Shown here: piece by piece, positions 25,823 through 33,051 of the stretch
How positions within the stretch are numbered: position 1 is the first letter of the stretch
How the letters are laid out: the number at the start of each line of letters is the position of its first letter
Assembly (NCBI GenBank): GCA_030668615.1
Contig: DAOUTQ010000015.1
Coordinates: 1-34,648, forward strand
Direction of reading: 5' to 3'
DNA length: 34,648 bases
Source of the DNA: Bacteroidales bacterium
Lineage (GTDB): Bacteria; Bacteroidota; Bacteroidia; Bacteroidales; UBA12077
Made by a program: the position numbers and the translations under genes
Notes under the pieces: generated by a model
Database searches by the model: none
What the model was told of the DNA's origin: nothing
Seen by the model: only the letters and a program-made list of their open reading frames with translations

Positions 25823-26317
25823 ATGAAGAAAGTAGTTATATTAATTTTCGTTTTAGGTCTGATTGGTTGTACTTCAAACAAATCTATTACAGTATATAAC
25901 CCAATTAGTCAAGATGAATTTTTAGAAAGCCCATTTGGGTTTAATGAAACTATTAGAAATTTTTCATCCAATTCAAATCCCCAATATAATACCCAAAAAC
26001 TATTAAGAAAAAACCAGCATCATCCTGAGAAAACAGATACAATTTATCAGTTTACTTATAAAAATTCTGAGATTTTCTTTTATAAAACACACTTAGGAAA
26101 AGAATTTCTGCTTGCCGGGAAAGTATTAAACAAACAAATAACATTCAAAAACAATATTCATATTGGAATACCAATTAATGAATTTAAAGCACGTTTTTCT
26201 GATGAATTAAATTTTAGCTCAGATAGTCTGCAAATGATTGGCGAAGGAACAAAATACACCTTCATTTTTAACGATGGAAAACTTTACCGGATTAATATCG
26301 ATAATTACTTCGATTAA
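25823..26317 (+). CDS. Hypothetical lipoprotein
   Basis: A 164-residue protein not recognised beyond its signal. MKKVVILIFVLGLIGC has a canonical lipobox (L13-I-G-C16), so it should be lipid-anchored in the periplasm or outer membrane. The mature part is beta-rich with no cysteine clusters or metal motifs. The stretch NIHIGIPINEFKARF resembles a small all-beta/alpha repeat seen in periplasmic proteins, but I cannot name it. It lies 33 bp after the DMT transporter and shares a 4-bp overlap (TTAA) with the end of the convergent psd gene. Confidence 0.7.
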   Translation: MKKVVILIFVLGLIGCTSNKSITVYNPISQDEFLESPFGFNETIRNFSSNSNPQYNTQKLLRKNQHHPEKTDTIYQFTYKNSEIFFYKTHLGKEFLLAGKVLNKQITFKNNIHIGIPINEFKARFSDELNFSSDSLQMIGEGTKYTFIFNDGKLYRINIDNYFD

Positions 26318-26970
26318 AAAGTAGCAACAACAGTTTGTGTTCCTGTAGTTTTTTGTCCTAACTTAACATGAATTTTAGAATCAAGTGGTAAGAATAAATC
26401 TACTCGAGATCCAAAACGAATAAATCCTATTTCTGAATTTTGATTAACTTCTTTTTCTTTTTTTGCATAACAGATAATTCGCCTTGCAATAATTCCTGCA
26501 ATTTGGCGCATTAAAATCTGACGATTATTTTTATCTTCTAAAACAACACTTGTACGCTCATTTTCTATTGATGATTTTGGTAATCTGGCAACTAAAAATT
26601 TGCCAGGATGGTATTTGAAGTACTTAATAATTCCGCTAATAGGAAACCAATTAATATGAACATTCCAAACAGACATAAAAATTGATACCTGAATACGCTT
26701 ATCTTTAAAATACTCATCCTCGTTAGTTTTCTCAATAACCATAACTGTTCCATCAGCTGGAGCATAAATTGTATTATCATCAGTTATTAAAACTCTTGAA
26801 GGTTTTCTAAAAAAGCGTACAACAAATAGAAAGATTAATAAAGACATTACACCTAATGTATAGGTTAAATAAGAATTAGGAGAAATAAAATAATAGACTA
26901 ATAAATTTATGATTAAAAGAACCACTAAAAATAAAGCTACTATGGATCGTCCTTCTTTATGTAAAGTCAT
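26314..26970 (-). CDS. psd: Phosphatidylserine decarboxylase proenzyme (short, archaeal-type)
   Basis: This enzyme makes phosphatidylethanolamine from phosphatidylserine at the inner membrane. The 218-residue proenzyme has two N-terminal helices (about 9-29 and 33-52) and conserved YAPADGTV (69-76). It also has the SVWNVHINWFP block (100-110), and the self-cleavage site G187-S188 in IRFGSRVDLFLP, where Ser188 becomes the pyruvoyl group of the alpha subunit. The short length matches the bacterial/archaeal short Psd class. It is the last gene of the rsfS-ftsH-cdsA-psd run and starts 20 bp after cdsA. Confidence 0.93.
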   Translation of the reverse strand: MTLHKEGRSIVALFLVVLLIINLLVYYFISPNSYLTYTLGVMSLLIFLFVVRFFRKPSRVLITDDNTIYAPADGTVMVIEKTNEDEYFKDKRIQVSIFMSVWNVHINWFPISGIIKYFKYHPGKFLVARLPKSSIENERTSVVLEDKNNRQILMRQIAGIIARRIICYAKKEKEVNQNSEIGFIRFGSRVDLFLPLDSKIHVKLGQKTTGTQTVVATF

Positions 26971-26990
26971 TTTAATTGTAATAATAGTTT

Positions 26991-27800
26991 CTAAAACAAT
27001 TGTAAATATAAATAAAACATGGGTAAGGTGAAAAATACTGCATCAAATCTATCTAAAATTCCACCATGTCCTGGCAAAATGCTGCCCGAATCTTTTTCGT
27101 CTATATTTCTTTTAAATGCTGATTCAACCAGATCGCCATACGTACCAAAAACCGAAACTATAACTGACAATACTGCCCAGTTAAGAAAACTAAGCTCAGT
27201 AAATATAATGGAGATAACATATGCTATTCCGATGTTTGAAAGTAGACCTCCAATAAATCCTTCCCATGATTTTTTGGGTGAAACTCTTTCAAACAAACGA
27301 TGTTTACCAAATGAAACACCAAATACATAAGCGAGTGTATCAAATGCCCACATTAAAAATAAGAACCCAAGCAATAAATGAGAACTGTATTCTAATTCTT
27401 CTGAAATAACAATATAATTTGCAAAAGAAAATGGCACAGCAATGTATAAAACTCCTAATAATGTAAATCCTATATTTACAAAAACATATTCTGATTTACG
27501 ATAAAGCTCAATTATAAAAACGCTTATTACAACAGGAATTATTGCTATAAAAATCTCTGCACTTACCCAATCATTAACATAAAAATAATTGGCTGCAAAA
27601 ACAAGCAAGCCAATTACTATTCCATATATTTTCAATGGTTTAAATTTCTTCTTTTCAGCTAATGTATAAAACTCATACATTGCTCCTGTAATTATCAACA
27701 TAAATAATACAAAGAAGCTTATTTTACCTATTGCAATGGCACCAACAACAACAACTAAAAAGATTATTCCTGTAATGGTACGTTGAACTAAATTATTCAA
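26991..27800 (-). CDS. cdsA: Phosphatidate cytidylyltransferase
   Basis: CdsA makes CDP-diacylglycerol from CTP and phosphatidic acid, the common precursor of phospholipids. The 269-residue membrane protein has about eight helices and the family motifs WAFDTLAYVFG (151-161), SPKKSWEGFIGG (174-185), GDLVESAFKR (222-231) and LPGHGGILDRFDA (242-254), which hold the metal-binding Asp residues. It lies 20 bp after ftsH and 20 bp before psd. Confidence 0.95.
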   Translation of the reverse strand: MNNLVQRTITGIIFLVVVVGAIAIGKISFFVLFMLIITGAMYEFYTLAEKKKFKPLKIYGIVIGLLVFAANYFYVNDWVSAEIFIAIIPVVISVFIIELYRKSEYVFVNIGFTLLGVLYIAVPFSFANYIVISEELEYSSHLLLGFLFLMWAFDTLAYVFGVSFGKHRLFERVSPKKSWEGFIGGLLSNIGIAYVISIIFTELSFLNWAVLSVIVSVFGTYGDLVESAFKRNIDEKDSGSILPGHGGILDRFDAVFFTLPMFYLYLQLF

Positions 27801-27820
27801 TACTTTATATTTTTTCTAAA

Positions 27821-29926
27821 TTATTCTTCTTTCTTCTTCTCTTCGGGTTTCTTCTTCTCTACTTTTTTAGCCTCTTTCTTCACAACTTTCGAAGTTGCTT
27901 TTTTTACTTTCGGCTCTGCTTTTTTTGCTTTCTTTTTCTTCTCAAGCTCTTTTTTTGCTTCCTCTCCTTTTTCGTGATGAGATTTCCACTGTCTTTTGCC
28001 AAAAATTTGTTCCAAATCTTCAGTAAAAATAACCTCTTTTTCAAGTAAAATATTAGCTAATGCTGTTAAACCATCTTTATGTTTCTTTAAAATATCATTT
28101 GAACGCTTATAGGCTTCTTCAATAAGATTCTTAACATCATTGTCAATAAGCTCAGCAGTTTTTTCACTATATGGTTTAGTAAATGCCATATCTGTTTGTC
28201 CTGATGAATCATAAAAACTAACATGGCCAACTTTATTGCTCATACCAAAATATGCGATCATTGCATAAGCTTGTTTGGTAATTTTCTCGAGGTCGTTCAT
28301 TGCACCTGTAGAAATTTTTCCAAATGTTAACTCTTCAGCCACACGACCGCCAAGCGCTGCACACATTTCATCAAGTAACTGATCACGTGTAGTAATTTGT
28401 CTTTCTTCTGGCAAGTACCAAGCTGCACCAAGGGCACGACCACGTGGTATGATTGTAACCTTTACCAAAGGATGAGCATGTTCAAGCAACCAGCTTACAG
28501 TGGCATGTCCTGCTTCGTGGAATGCAATTGTTTTTTTCTCATCTTTTGTTATTATTTTGGTTTTGCGTTCCATTCCACCAACAATTCTATCTACAGCATC
28601 AAGAAAATCCTGTTTTCCCACAACTTTTTTATCTTTTCTTGCGGCAATTAACGCTGACTCATTACACACATTTGCAATATCTGCACCGGAAAATCCAGGA
28701 GTTTGTTTAGAAAGGAAACCAACATCAAGGTTGGTTTCCAATTTTATTGGTTTAAGATGAACCTTAAAAATATCTTTACGCTCATTAATATCTGGTAATT
28801 CAAGATGAATCTGTCGATCGAAACGACCGGCTCTCATAAGAGCTTTATCCAAAATATCAGCACGGTTTGTTGCACCCATAATTATAACACCAACATTATT
28901 CCCAAAACCATCCATTTCGGTTAATAACTGATTTAGTGTATTTTCTCTTTCGTCGTTTGAACCCATGTTAGGATTTCTTCCTCGGGCACGACCAATGGCA
29001 TCAATTTCATCAATAAAAATAATACAAGGTGCTTTTTCTTTTGCCTGCTTAAACAAATCACGAACACGAGATGCTCCAACCCCAACAAACATTTCAACAA
29101 AATCGGAACCCGACATTGAGAAAAATGGAACATTGGCTTCACCAGCAACTGCTTTTGCCAATAATGTTTTTCCTGTTCCCGGAGGGCCTACAAGCAACAC
29201 TCCTTTTGGAATTTTACCACCAAGGTCTGTATATTTCTTAGGAGTTTTGAGGAAATCAACAATTTCTCGAACTTCCACCTTTGCTTCTTCTATTCCTGCA
29301 ACATCAGTAAAATCAACTTTCACTGTACTACTTTCTTTATCAAAAAGTTGAGCTTTTGATTTACCAACACTAAAAATGTTTCCACCGCCGCCAGCTCCGC
29401 CTCCTTTTGACATTCTTTTAAAAATAAAAAGCCATATTGCTAAAATAAGAAGTATTGGGAATACCCAACCGAATACATCACGAAGATAATTTGGTTGTGT
29501 TTTATAACTAACCTCAATATATTCTCCTCTTGCTGAACTTTCCTGAGCCTCATTTATCCACTTTTCAAAGTACTCCATTGACCCTATTGTAAAATAAAAA
29601 TGCGGACCGTCTTTTGAAACTCCAGAAAATGCTTTTCCTGTTAAATCCTTGTATTTCGGATCGCTAAGTCGATCCTCTTTAATATATATATTGGCTCTTT
29701 CTTTATTTACAACAACTATTTTCGCTACATCTCCATTACGAAGCATGTCTCTTTCAAATTCCTGCATGGTAATTTCTTGAGGCTTTGGAGTAAAACTCAA
29801 AAGCTGCATGCCAATAAAAACAACTGCAATTAAGCCATAAATCCAATAAACATTAAATTTAGGTTTAGGCTTATTGCCCGGCTTTGATCCGGTATTTTGT
29901 TTTTTATTCTCTTCTTTATTTATCAT
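27821..29926 (-). CDS. ftsH: ATP-dependent zinc metalloprotease FtsH
   Basis: FtsH is a membrane-anchored AAA+ protease that removes misfolded membrane proteins and regulatory substrates. The 701-residue protein has a transmembrane helix (27-45), a periplasmic domain (about 50-145), a second helix (about 150-170) and a Gly-rich linker. The AAA domain follows with Walker A GPPGTGKT (247-254), Walker B IIFIDEID (302-309) and the SRH arginine region (RAGRFDRQ, 366-373), then the M41 zinc site HEAGH (470-474). An unusual highly charged Lys/Glu tail of about 45 residues ends the protein. Its ATG overlaps the rsfS stop by one base, with a Shine-Dalgarno site inside rsfS. Confidence 0.97.
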   Translation of the reverse strand: MINKEENKKQNTGSKPGNKPKPKFNVYWIYGLIAVVFIGMQLLSFTPKPQEITMQEFERDMLRNGDVAKIVVVNKERANIYIKEDRLSDPKYKDLTGKAFSGVSKDGPHFYFTIGSMEYFEKWINEAQESSARGEYIEVSYKTQPNYLRDVFGWVFPILLILAIWLFIFKRMSKGGGAGGGGNIFSVGKSKAQLFDKESSTVKVDFTDVAGIEEAKVEVREIVDFLKTPKKYTDLGGKIPKGVLLVGPPGTGKTLLAKAVAGEANVPFFSMSGSDFVEMFVGVGASRVRDLFKQAKEKAPCIIFIDEIDAIGRARGRNPNMGSNDERENTLNQLLTEMDGFGNNVGVIIMGATNRADILDKALMRAGRFDRQIHLELPDINERKDIFKVHLKPIKLETNLDVGFLSKQTPGFSGADIANVCNESALIAARKDKKVVGKQDFLDAVDRIVGGMERKTKIITKDEKKTIAFHEAGHATVSWLLEHAHPLVKVTIIPRGRALGAAWYLPEERQITTRDQLLDEMCAALGGRVAEELTFGKISTGAMNDLEKITKQAYAMIAYFGMSNKVGHVSFYDSSGQTDMAFTKPYSEKTAELIDNDVKNLIEEAYKRSNDILKKHKDGLTALANILLEKEVIFTEDLEQIFGKRQWKSHHEKGEEAKKELEKKKKAKKAEPKVKKATSKVVKKEAKKVEKKKPEEKKKEE

Positions 29927-30327
29927 TATTGTTTATCTCCTAATTTTTTATCATCGTTATAATGAGTAAGCTTTGCATCAGCCCATAAATCTTCAAGTTT
30001 ATACAAACTTCTATATTCATTTTGGAAAATATGTACTACAACATCTGCATAATCTAATAAAACCCAAGTAGCATTCTCCAAGCCTTCTTTATGCCAAACC
30101 TTTTCTCCAGTTTCTTCACGAACAGTTTCTAAAACTGAATCTGCCAATGCCTCAACCTGTGTGTTTGAATCGCCATGACAAATAATAAAATATTTACAAA
30201 CTGAATTTTCTAATGCTGAAAGATCTAAACTTACGGGGTCTTTTCCTTTTTTCTTTAAAATACCTTCAATTGCTGCACTTACTATTTCTTTTGTATTTGT
30301 TTTTTCTTTACTTTTTTGTTTCGCCAT
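29926..30327 (-). CDS. rsfS: Ribosome silencing factor RsfS
   Basis: RsfS binds ribosomal protein uL14 and keeps the 50S subunit from joining the 30S when nutrients are scarce. The 133-residue protein has the family core: VSLDLSALENSVCKYFIICHG, then VWHKEGLENATWVLLDYADVVVHIF, with YRSLYKLEDLW near the end. The N-terminus is Lys-rich. It is the first gene of the rsfS-ftsH-cdsA-psd run and divergent from birA, a usual arrangement in Bacteroidota. Confidence 0.94.
   Translation of the reverse strand: MAKQKSKEKTNTKEIVSAAIEGILKKKGKDPVSLDLSALENSVCKYFIICHGDSNTQVEALADSVLETVREETGEKVWHKEGLENATWVLLDYADVVVHIFQNEYRSLYKLEDLWADAKLTHYNDDKKLGDKQ
29935..29943 (-). promoter_or_regulatory. Ribosome binding site of ftsH within rsfS
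   Basis: The minus strand reads TTAGGAGAT, ending 8 bases before the ftsH ATG, inside the rsfS codons for Leu-Gly-Asp. It supports the ftsH start and translational coupling. Confidence 0.5.
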
Positions 30328-30341
30328 TCGTTATTTTTTTG

Positions 30342-30349
30342 CAAAGGTA
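30342..30349 (-). promoter_or_regulatory. -7 element of the rsfS-ftsH-cdsA-psd operon
   Basis: The minus strand reads TACCTTTG, an exact TAnnTTTG match 14 bases before the rsfS start, implying a very short leader. The -33 region is not clear. Confidence 0.45.
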
Positions 30350-30581
30350 ATGAAATTACATTTATTTTAAACTCTGTTTTTCTTATGTTTATATATTCTA
30401 TTTTTCTTATTCACAAGTCTGTTTATCAAAAACCATTCCTTATGAACACAGGACATCAAGTATTTGTTTAGTCGGCAAGTTTGTCATTTTTTAAGTACTA
30501 TTAAGTTGCAATTTTAAGAATTTGTCATGTTTATTTAATTTTTGGCAGATTTCGCCTTAACTTTACTGTAAATAATTTAGA

Positions 30582-31322
30582 ATGGATCCCTGGCAAAGAA
30601 TAGTAAAACTTGATTCGCTTGATTCAACGAATGATTATGTTTCTGGTTTATTAAAAAAAACTAAACCCGAAGAAGGATCAATATATTCTTCTTTGTTCCA
30701 AAGTGCAGGAAAAGGCTTAGGTCAAAATGAATGGGAAAGTGAAAAAGGAAAAAATTTATTGTTTAGTTTAATACTTTATCCTTCTTTTTTGCCAGTTGAA
30801 GACCAGTTTCTAATTTCAAAAGTCGTCTCGCTTGGAATCGCAAATTATATTCAGGCAAAAACAAATCATATAAAAATTAAATGGCCCAATGATATTTATT
30901 ATAAAAACGAAAAAATAGCGGGCATTCTAATTGAAAATTCAATAAAGGGTTCCGATTTAAACTCAAGCATTATTGGAGTCGGATTTAATTTAAATCAGGC
31001 AGAATTTAAAAGCGATGCTCCTAACCCTATATCTTTGCATCATATCACAAAAAAATCCTATTCAATTGATCAGGAACTGGTTAAAATCAGGAATAACATC
31101 CGATTTTTTTACGACAAATTGAGAGCAGGGAAATTCGAAGAAATAAACCGGGAATATTTAAAATGCCTATATAGATATAATGAGGTTCATAAATTTAAAA
31201 CCGATAATAAAATTTTCAAAGCAAAAATTACAGGAATTAATAAATACGGCCATTTACAGTTAACAACCGAAAATAATGAAGTTTTGGAATACGGATTTAA
31301 GGAAACTGAATTTGTAATATAA
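30582..31322 (+). CDS. birA: Biotin-[acetyl-CoA-carboxylase] ligase, monofunctional
   Basis: The enzyme attaches biotin to biotin-dependent carboxylases via biotinyl-AMP. The 246-residue protein has the catalytic domain with LDSTNDYV (13-20), the adenylate-binding loop AGKGLGQNEW (42-51, in place of the usual GRGRxGxxW), IKWPNDIYY (99-107) and KIAGILIE (111-118). The small C-terminal SH3-like domain follows from about 190. The N-terminal DNA-binding domain of E. coli BirA is missing, so it should not act as a repressor. It is divergent from rsfS and ends 3 bp from the convergent SRPBCC gene. Confidence 0.94.
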   Translation: MDPWQRIVKLDSLDSTNDYVSGLLKKTKPEEGSIYSSLFQSAGKGLGQNEWESEKGKNLLFSLILYPSFLPVEDQFLISKVVSLGIANYIQAKTNHIKIKWPNDIYYKNEKIAGILIENSIKGSDLNSSIIGVGFNLNQAEFKSDAPNPISLHHITKKSYSIDQELVKIRNNIRFFYDKLRAGKFEEINREYLKCLYRYNEVHKFKTDNKIFKAKITGINKYGHLQLTTENNEVLEYGFKETEFVI

Positions 31323-31325
31323 ATA

Positions 31326-31754
31326 CTATTCTTCTTTTATCTTTTCATTAAAGAAAACAACAATCTGATCGACCATAGCATCTATTCCTTTTTCAAGATG
31401 TTTTCCAACCATCATTTTCATCATAGGATTTAAGTTTGCATCAATTGTTAATCTTATTGCTGTGGCTTTTTCCTCATCCTCAATAGATCTAAGTTGAATC
31501 CAGAAAAAGAAACTAAAAGGAGATTTGCCATCGCTGGTAATTTTAATCAGTTTATTTGGCTCTTTTTCAATGATCTTTAATCCAACCTGACCTATTCCGT
31601 CAATATTAAATTTGCAAGTATCTTCGGTAGCTTCAAAATCTTTAACTTTATCCTGTGGAATTACAGCTTTTAAATTATTAAAATCTGTTAAAAAACTATA
31701 TATCAGTTCGTCTGACTTATTAATCTTGCCTGTTTTGCTTGTATATTTACTCAT
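31326..31754 (-). CDS. SRPBCC (START-like) family protein
   Basis: A 142-residue cytosolic protein predicted to have the helix-grip fold. SKTGKINKSDELIYSFLTDFNNLKAVIP at the N-terminus is the polyketide cyclase/SRPBCC-like start, and a long C-terminal amphipathic helix (HLEKGIDAMVDQIVVFFNEKI) closes the hydrophobic cavity. The ligand is unknown. It is 33 bp downstream of pyrE on the same strand. That spacer contains an AGTTTCGAGTTAAAAGTTC repeat-like sequence. Confidence 0.8.
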   Translation of the reverse strand: MSKYTSKTGKINKSDELIYSFLTDFNNLKAVIPQDKVKDFEATEDTCKFNIDGIGQVGLKIIEKEPNKLIKITSDGKSPFSFFFWIQLRSIEDEEKATAIRLTIDANLNPMMKMMVGKHLEKGIDAMVDQIVVFFNEKIKEE

Positions 31755-31787
31755 TTAAGTTTCGAGTTAAAAGTTCTAAGTTTAAAG

Positions 31788-32420
31788 TTATTTACCCCAG
31801 TTGCCAGGATCAAGTCTCCAGTTTTTTAATGTTTCAATATCTGATTCTTGAACATAACCTGATTCCAGAGCAATCTTTATTAGAACTTCGTAATTACATA
31901 AAGTTTTAAGCTTAACATTTGATTCTTTAAAATTATCTTCAGAAATTTTAAATCCATATGTAAAGATTGCAACCATTCCCAGAACATCAATACTTGCATT
32001 TCTAAGAGCTTCAACCGCATTTAAGCTACTTTTTCCTGTAGATATCAGATCTTCAACTACAACTACTTTTTTCCCAGATTCTATTTCACCTTCAATCATA
32101 TTTCCCAAGCCGTGTTCTTTTGGTTTTGGACGAACATAAACAAATGGTAAATTCATTGCGTCGGCAACCAGCATTCCTATTGCAATTGCTCCAGTTGCCA
32201 CACCAGCAATATAATCTGGTGTTCCGTATTCCTTTTGTATAAGTTTAACAAAGGTGTTTTTAATTTCATCTCTAATTTCAGGATACGATAATGTTTTTCT
32301 GTTATCGCAATATATGGGTGATTTCCAACCAGATGCCCAGGTAAAATAATTTGCAGGTTGCAACTTAATTGCCTTAATTTGTAGTAAGGATTCAGCTATT
32401 TTTTTCTCTAATTTTTCCAT
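31788..32420 (-). CDS. pyrE: Orotate phosphoribosyltransferase
   Basis: PyrE converts orotate and PRPP to orotidine 5'-phosphate in pyrimidine synthesis. The 210-residue protein has the Bacteroidota-type N-terminus with IKLQPANYFTWASGWKSPIY (18-37), the catalytic loop region VRPKPKEHGLGN (96-107) and the PRPP-binding motif VVVVEDLISTGKSS (119-132). Its start codon lies only 7 bp from the start codon of the divergent Nudix gene. Confidence 0.95.
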   Translation of the reverse strand: MEKLEKKIAESLLQIKAIKLQPANYFTWASGWKSPIYCDNRKTLSYPEIRDEIKNTFVKLIQKEYGTPDYIAGVATGAIAIGMLVADAMNLPFVYVRPKPKEHGLGNMIEGEIESGKKVVVVEDLISTGKSSLNAVEALRNASIDVLGMVAIFTYGFKISEDNFKESNVKLKTLCNYEVLIKIALESGYVQESDIETLKNWRLDPGNWGK

Positions 32421-32427
32421 ACCGCAA

Positions 32428-33045
32428 ATGTATAAAGTTTTTTATAACGACAGAACAGTTTTTTTTACACAAAACGAACAAAGTTTTCCTGAAAACAATG
32501 AAAATAAGATACATTATTTCAGAAATAGAAAAAGGTTAAAATTAGTTCTCGAAAGTTTTATAAGCAATCCCGAAACTAAAAATTTATATATAATCGCAGA
32601 TAATCTGAACCGGGCTTTTAAAAAATTTATTAAGCTATATAAATTAGTTGAAGCTGCCGGCGGACTCGTTATAACCAATAATAATAAGGCCTTATTTATT
32701 TTCAGACGTGGAAAATGGGATTTACCAAAAGGAAAACTTGAAAAAGGCGAAAATCCGGAGACAGGCGCGGTTCGTGAAGTTGAAGAAGAATGTGGAATTA
32801 GAAATCTTACTATTAAAAAATTACTTGAAACAACCTATCACACATACACTCTTAATGGGGAAAATATTTTAAAACGCACTTATTGGTTTGAAATGTCTCA
32901 TGATGGACTTCAAGAACCTGTTCCACAAACTGAAGAAGAAATTACAGAAGCAACATGGATTGAGCCCAATGATTATGAAAAGATCATCAAGAATACATTT
33001 CCTTCCATAATTCAGGTTTTAAAAAAGGGAAATCTATTAAAGTAG
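32428..33045 (+). CDS. Nudix hydrolase with N-terminal extension
   Basis: The 205-residue protein has a complete Nudix box, G102-x5-E108-x7-R116-E-x2-E-E-x-G (GKLEKGENPE ... REVEEECGI). It should cleave a nucleoside diphosphate linked to another group; substrate unknown. About 78 residues precede the Nudix fold (MYKVFYNDRTVFF ... KLYKLVEAAGGLVI). They form a small alpha/beta region with its own charged character that I do not recognise as a named domain. No other Met occurs before the box, so the start at 32428 is firm even though it leaves only 7 bp to pyrE. It ends 6 bp before the convergent redoxin-like gene. Confidence 0.9.
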   Translation: MYKVFYNDRTVFFTQNEQSFPENNENKIHYFRNRKRLKLVLESFISNPETKNLYIIADNLNRAFKKFIKLYKLVEAAGGLVITNNNKALFIFRRGKWDLPKGKLEKGENPETGAVREVEEECGIRNLTIKKLLETTYHTYTLNGENILKRTYWFEMSHDGLQEPVPQTEEEITEATWIEPNDYEKIIKNTFPSIIQVLKKGNLLK

Positions 33046-33051
33046 TTTACT

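Noticed and set aside
27826-27990. Possible coding repeat at the end of ftsH
   Set aside because: It is a low-complexity Lys/Glu-rich tail, common in Bacteroidota FtsH, without regular repeat units.
28397-29351. Several plus-strand open frames inside ftsH
   Set aside because: They are antisense shadows of a strongly conserved gene and have no recognisable product.
30328-30581. Small RNA or riboswitch in the divergent birA/rsfS spacer
   Set aside because: The 254-bp spacer is AT-rich with no convincing stem structure or conserved motif; only a -7 element for rsfS was kept.
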